This document shows positions 3,988 to 6,623 of a stretch of 6,623 nt of DNA, piece after piece. The DNA is from an uncultured Oscillibacter sp. (GTDB taxonomy: Bacteria; Bacillota; Clostridia; Oscillospirales; Oscillospiraceae), in contig CAJTJA010000093.1 in NCBI GenBank assembly GCA_910576845.1, forward strand, positions 1 through 6,623, given 5' to 3'. A model generated the notes under the pieces. It did not search any database. It had not been told where the DNA came from and worked only from the letters and a program-made list of their open reading frames with translations. The stretch's first letter is position 1, and each line of letters begins with the position of its first letter. Made by a program: the position numbers and the translations under genes.

Positions 3988-4986
3988 ATGAACATTGGAA
4001 ATGTGCCGATTCCTTCAAGATTGGCGCTGGCCCCCATGGCCGGCGTTACCGACGCCGCGTTCCGCCAGATTTGCGCGGAGCTGGGGGCGGGATATACCTG
4101 CACGGAGCTGATCTCTTCCAAGGCTCTTTGTTATCAGGATAAAAAAACGTTTTCCCTCCTGCGTCAGTTTCCGGGCGAACACCCCGCTGCCGTCCAGATT
4201 TTCGGCAGTGATCCGGTCTGTATGGCCGAGGCCGCCCAAATTGCCATTGAGCGCAGCGGAGCAGATATCCTTGACATTAATATGGGATGCCCTATGGGAA
4301 AGATTGTGAACAATGGGGACGGCGCCGCACTGATGAAGGACCCGGAAAAGGCGGGGCGTATTATGGAGGCTGTGGTCAAAGCGATTCCCTCCGTCCCCGT
4401 CACCGCGAAATTCCGCCGGGGATGGGATATGGGGAGCTGCAACTGTGTGGAGTTTGCCAGAGTTTTGGAGCAGGCCGGGGCATCGGCTGTGGCGGTCCAT
4501 GGCAGGACCAGGGCCCAGGTCTATGAGGGACAGGCAGACTGGAACTGCATTCGGGCGGTAAAAGAGGCTGTTTCCATTCCCGTCCTGGCCAACGGCGACA
4601 TTTGGAAACCGGAGGATGCGGTCCGCATTCTTCAGCACACCAAGGCGGATGCGGCTATGATTGGCCGGGGCTGTTTTGGCAACCCGTGGATATTCCGGCA
4701 GGCAGAGGCGGCCTTGAAGGGGGAGCCCATCTCTCCGCTGCCGCCCTTGGCGGAGCGCTGTGATACGGCTGTCCGGCAGTTTGAGCTGGCGGCGGAATAC
4801 AAAGGAGAACGGACCGCCATTCTGGAGGCGCGGCGGCATTACTGCTGGTATCTTAAGGGTGTACCCTATGCGAATTATTATAAGGAGCAGATCGTTCGAA
4901 TGAATACACTGGAAGACGTATACCGTGTGACGCTTAAAATCAAGCGGGATCTCCGGGATGAGCGTCGGGGGGAGGGACGCCTGTGA
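3988..4986 (+). CDS. dusB: tRNA-dihydrouridine synthase, DusB type
   Basis: 332 aa, the usual length. Dus enzymes are cytosolic flavoproteins that use FMN and NADPH to reduce specific uridines in tRNA to dihydrouridine. The TIM barrel opens with LALAPMAGVTDAAFR (12-26), the FMN-binding start. NMGCP (98-102) carries the catalytic Cys101. TAKFRRGW (139-146) holds the FMN/tRNA lysine 141, HGRTRAQVYEGQADW spans 171-185, ANGDI 201-205, and IGRGCFGNPWIF 225-236 closes the phosphate site. The C-terminal helical domain covers about 255-325. Overall similarity is to DusB; the exact tRNA position modified is inferred from the family. The ATG is preceded by GAGAGGAG (3971-3978), 9 nt away. It is first in the operon, and its TGA overlaps the GTG of the sigma gene. 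Confidence 0.94.
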   Translation: MNIGNVPIPSRLALAPMAGVTDAAFRQICAELGAGYTCTELISSKALCYQDKKTFSLLRQFPGEHPAAVQIFGSDPVCMAEAAQIAIERSGADILDINMGCPMGKIVNNGDGAALMKDPEKAGRIMEAVVKAIPSVPVTAKFRRGWDMGSCNCVEFARVLEQAGASAVAVHGRTRAQVYEGQADWNCIRAVKEAVSIPVLANGDIWKPEDAVRILQHTKADAAMIGRGCFGNPWIFRQAEAALKGEPISPLPPLAERCDTAVRQFELAAEYKGERTAILEARRHYCWYLKGVPYANYYKEQIVRMNTLEDVYRVTLKIKRDLRDERRGEGRL

Positions 4987-5591
4987 TCGAAGCGCGCGAA
5001 CAAAAATGGGTAGCCGCTGCCAAGGAGGGGGACCAGGAAGCCTTTGAGGAGCTGGTCCACCTTTACGAAAAAAGGGTTCTGGCTCTGACGCAGCGAATGT
5101 GCGCAAACCCGGAGGATGCCGCCGAGGCGGCTCAGGAGGCCTTCTTTGCGGCTTGGCAGGGCTTGAAGAATTTCCGGGGAGACAGCAGCTTTTCGACATG
5201 GCTGTACCGTCTGGCCTCCAATGCCTGTGTGGATCAGCTCCGGAGGGAGGGGCGGCGGCAGGCGGCGGTTTCCTTAGACGACGAGGATGTGAATCTGGAT
5301 ATTCCGGCTTCCATCCTCTCCCCGCAGGAAGAGGCGGAACGCAGGGAGCTGGGAGAACAGATTGAGGCGGGACTTCAGAGCCTGCCGCCGGAGTACCGGG
5401 CGGTATTGGTGCTGCGAGAGGTGCAGCAGCTCCGCTATGAAGAAATTGGCAAAGCTTTGGAGATGGATATTGGGACGGTGAAATCCCGGATCAGCCGGGG
5501 ACGAAAAAAACTGCGAAGTTTTTTGCTGGCACAAGGGAACTTTTCTTCGCCGCCATCGTCTAAAGGAACAGGAAAGGGGGGCTGTTTATGA
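4983..5591 (+). CDS. RNA polymerase sigma factor, ECF subfamily (sigma-70 region 2 and 4 only)
   Basis: 202 aa, normal for ECF sigma factors. Region 2 spans about 21-89. FEELVHLYEKRVLAL begins it, DAAEAAQEAFFAAW (45-58) is the core-binding 2.2 segment, and STWLYRLASNACVDQLRR (71-88) is the -10-recognising part. After an acidic linker, region 4 spans about 130-182: LPPEYRAVLVLREV, then the HTH YEEIGKALEMDIGTVKSRISRGRKKLR that reads the -35. The short Ser/Gly/Lys tail (185-202) is not conserved in the family. The start is the GTG at 4983, whose GTGA overlaps the dus stop, with GGAGGG at 4971-4976. The next gene encodes its likely inhibitor. Its stimulus and promoter specificity cannot be told from sequence. 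Confidence 0.94.
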   Translation: MIEAREQKWVAAAKEGDQEAFEELVHLYEKRVLALTQRMCANPEDAAEAAQEAFFAAWQGLKNFRGDSSFSTWLYRLASNACVDQLRREGRRQAAVSLDDEDVNLDIPASILSPQEEAERRELGEQIEAGLQSLPPEYRAVLVLREVQQLRYEEIGKALEMDIGTVKSRISRGRKKLRSFLLAQGNFSSPPSSKGTGKGGCL

Positions 5592-6430
5592 AATACTGCG
5601 AGGAATATGCGGCCCTGTTGGACCTGCTCGTAGACGGGGAGCTGCCGCAGGTGGATATAGAGCGGGTACAGGCACATTTAGAGAGCTGTTCCGGGTGCCG
5701 GGCGTATATAGATGATGCGCTGGCTGTCCGGGCTGGGTTTCCTGATGTGGAAGACACGGTAGTTCCGGAGGACTTCGCCGCAGGGGTGATGAACCGGATT
5801 CGGGAATCCGTATTAGAAGAAGACAAGAAGATTTTAAAATTGAGGAGACGCCGTTTTCGGCGCTGGATGGGGACGGCGGCACTGGCGGCTTGCTGTGCGC
5901 TGGTAATAATTTTGCGGACCGGAAGCGGTGGATGGAAAGAAGACGCGGCGGTTCCGACGGAAAGCGGCTACGGCGCTTTCTCCGCTAATGACGCTGCCGC
6001 GTTTGATAATTCTGCCGAAAGCGTTCCGGAAGCGGCGGCTTCACCGGCAGTTCCGGAGGAGCCGGCAGAGGAAGAGGGGATACGGGCGGACAGCGAAACA
6101 CCTGCGGAAGTACCAAGGCTTCGGACAGCGATGGCCGCAGAGGACGCCGGAGAGAGTCCGGACAATGCCGCTATGGTGCCTGCTCCGATGGCGGCGGTCC
6201 AGGAAGCAGCGAAGGGCTCCGTTCAAGAAGCGGCGCTGTGCCTGACGGAAGAGGAGGCCGGGGACCTGCTGGACAGGTTTGACGTGGTATGGGAAAACGC
6301 TGTGGAGCGGCGTTATGAGCTGAGCGCAGAGGAATACTGGTCGCTGCTGGAGTCCTTAGGACGGCCGGAGGAACTGCCGGAGACGGCGAACGGGAGTTTC
6401 CTGGTAGTGGTTACGGGGCCGCTGGAGTAG
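5588..6430 (+). CDS. Transmembrane zinc-finger anti-sigma factor (ZAS/RsiW-like)
   Basis: 280 aa. The cytoplasmic domain (1-92) holds the anti-sigma zinc motif HLESCSGC (His30, Cys34, Cys37) with Cys4 as the likely fourth ligand. LVDGELP (14-20) is the usual zf-HC2 helix start. A basic stretch KLRRRRFRRW (84-93) precedes one membrane helix (95-110), giving an N-in topology. Residues about 118-215 are a disordered Ala/Pro/Glu-rich linker. Residues 216-280 form a compact acidic C-terminal part with LTEEEAGDLLDRFDVVW and SAEEYWSLLESLG, which I do not recognise. It should hold the upstream sigma factor inactive until a signal outside the membrane triggers release or proteolysis. The ATG overlaps the sigma stop as ATGA, with AAAGGGGGG at 5573-5581, indicating translational coupling and near-equal production. 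Confidence 0.9.
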   Translation: MKYCEEYAALLDLLVDGELPQVDIERVQAHLESCSGCRAYIDDALAVRAGFPDVEDTVVPEDFAAGVMNRIRESVLEEDKKILKLRRRRFRRWMGTAALAACCALVIILRTGSGGWKEDAAVPTESGYGAFSANDAAAFDNSAESVPEAAASPAVPEEPAEEEGIRADSETPAEVPRLRTAMAAEDAGESPDNAAMVPAPMAAVQEAAKGSVQEAALCLTEEEAGDLLDRFDVVWENAVERRYELSAEEYWSLLESLGRPEELPETANGSFLVVVTGPLE

Positions 6431-6467
6431 AAACAGCGCCGCCGTTCATCATAATAGATGAGTTCAA

Positions 6468-6499
6468 ACAGGCCGGTTTCCTGCGGGAGACCGGCCTGT
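6468..6499 (+). terminator. Hairpin terminator at the end of the dus-sigma-anti-sigma operon
   Basis: 14-bp stem from ACAGGCCGGTTTCC (6468-6481) and GGAGACCGGCCTGT (6486-6499) with one T-G pair and a TGCG loop, 37 nt after the anti-sigma stop. The sequence that follows (CGCTTGTGG) has no real T-run, so efficiency is uncertain. The stem is long enough to protect the mRNA end. Confidence 0.68.
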
Positions 6500-6623
6500 C
6501 GCTTGTGGTATAGGCCCTGCTATTGTCGAAACTGTCTGAAGGTAATACCAAAAAAAGAGTAAAAAGGATCAAAAATAAAAAATAGCGAAAAAAGGAAAAA
6601 AAGGGATTGACAAAGAGGAGGAG
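6500..6623. other. A-rich intergenic DNA leading to the next gene
   Basis: No coding region is seen. 6549-6603 is very A-rich on the plus strand. At the edge TTGACA (6607-6612) could be a -35 box. The closing AGGAGGAG (6616-6623) could instead be a ribosome binding site for a gene starting about 6-9 nt beyond the window. Both cannot serve the same transcript, and the window ends before this can be settled. Confidence 0.4.

Noticed and set aside
4015..5199. 394-codon open frame on the minus strand across dus and the sigma gene
   Set aside because: It is Pro/Arg-rich and low in complexity, with no family similarity. It is antisense to two clearly identified genes and is a GC-bias shadow.

Overview
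The window looks like chromosomal DNA from a low-abundance-of-A+T Firmicute, most likely a gut Clostridia of the Oscillospiraceae type (inference). The support is GC-rich coding sequence next to AT-rich intergenic DNA, strong AGGAGG-type ribosome binding sites, sigma-A-like promoters, a G5/3D-domain surface protein, and PurE and PurC sequences of Firmicute type. No rRNA, tRNA, CRISPR array, insertion sequence or integrase is seen.

Layout. The left half (1-3571) reads on the minus strand and the right half (3705-6430) on the plus strand, diverging at about 3600-3665. At the left edge, a GntR/UTRA regulator (748-1473), purE (170-658) and the start of purC (1-127) run in the same direction with no clear terminator between them. 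They probably form one regulator-plus-purine-synthesis operon. Its promoter carries two near-identical dyads, GGTCATACC and GGTCAGACC, and its leader of about 230 nt can form several hairpins.

Next is a G5/3D-domain cell-wall protein (1848-2924) that starts with TTG. It has its own promoter and a leader of about 190 nt that can fold into a three-way junction. Upstream lies a small XRE regulator (3329-3571) closed by a textbook terminator. Back to back with it is a 57-codon gene (3705-3878) for a possible ribbon-helix-helix protein, driven by a near-consensus promoter whose spacer contains a 23-bp perfect palindrome. The two small regulators sit between two terminators as a self-contained module.

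The right side is a three-gene operon from a clear promoter at 3916-3944: a DusB-type tRNA-dihydrouridine synthase, an ECF sigma factor, and a zinc-finger transmembrane anti-sigma factor. Both junctions are 4-nt start/stop overlaps, so translation is probably coupled. A 14-bp hairpin ends the operon, and an A-rich region leads to a TTGACA and a GGAGGAG at the right edge.

How the genes work together. PurE and PurC carry out consecutive steps of IMP synthesis and are probably controlled with the GntR regulator. The sigma/anti-sigma pair is an envelope-stress type switch tied to a tRNA-modification gene. The best candidates for something undescribed are the XRE/small-protein module with its palindrome, the GntR operator pair with its structured leader, and the leader of the 3D protein.
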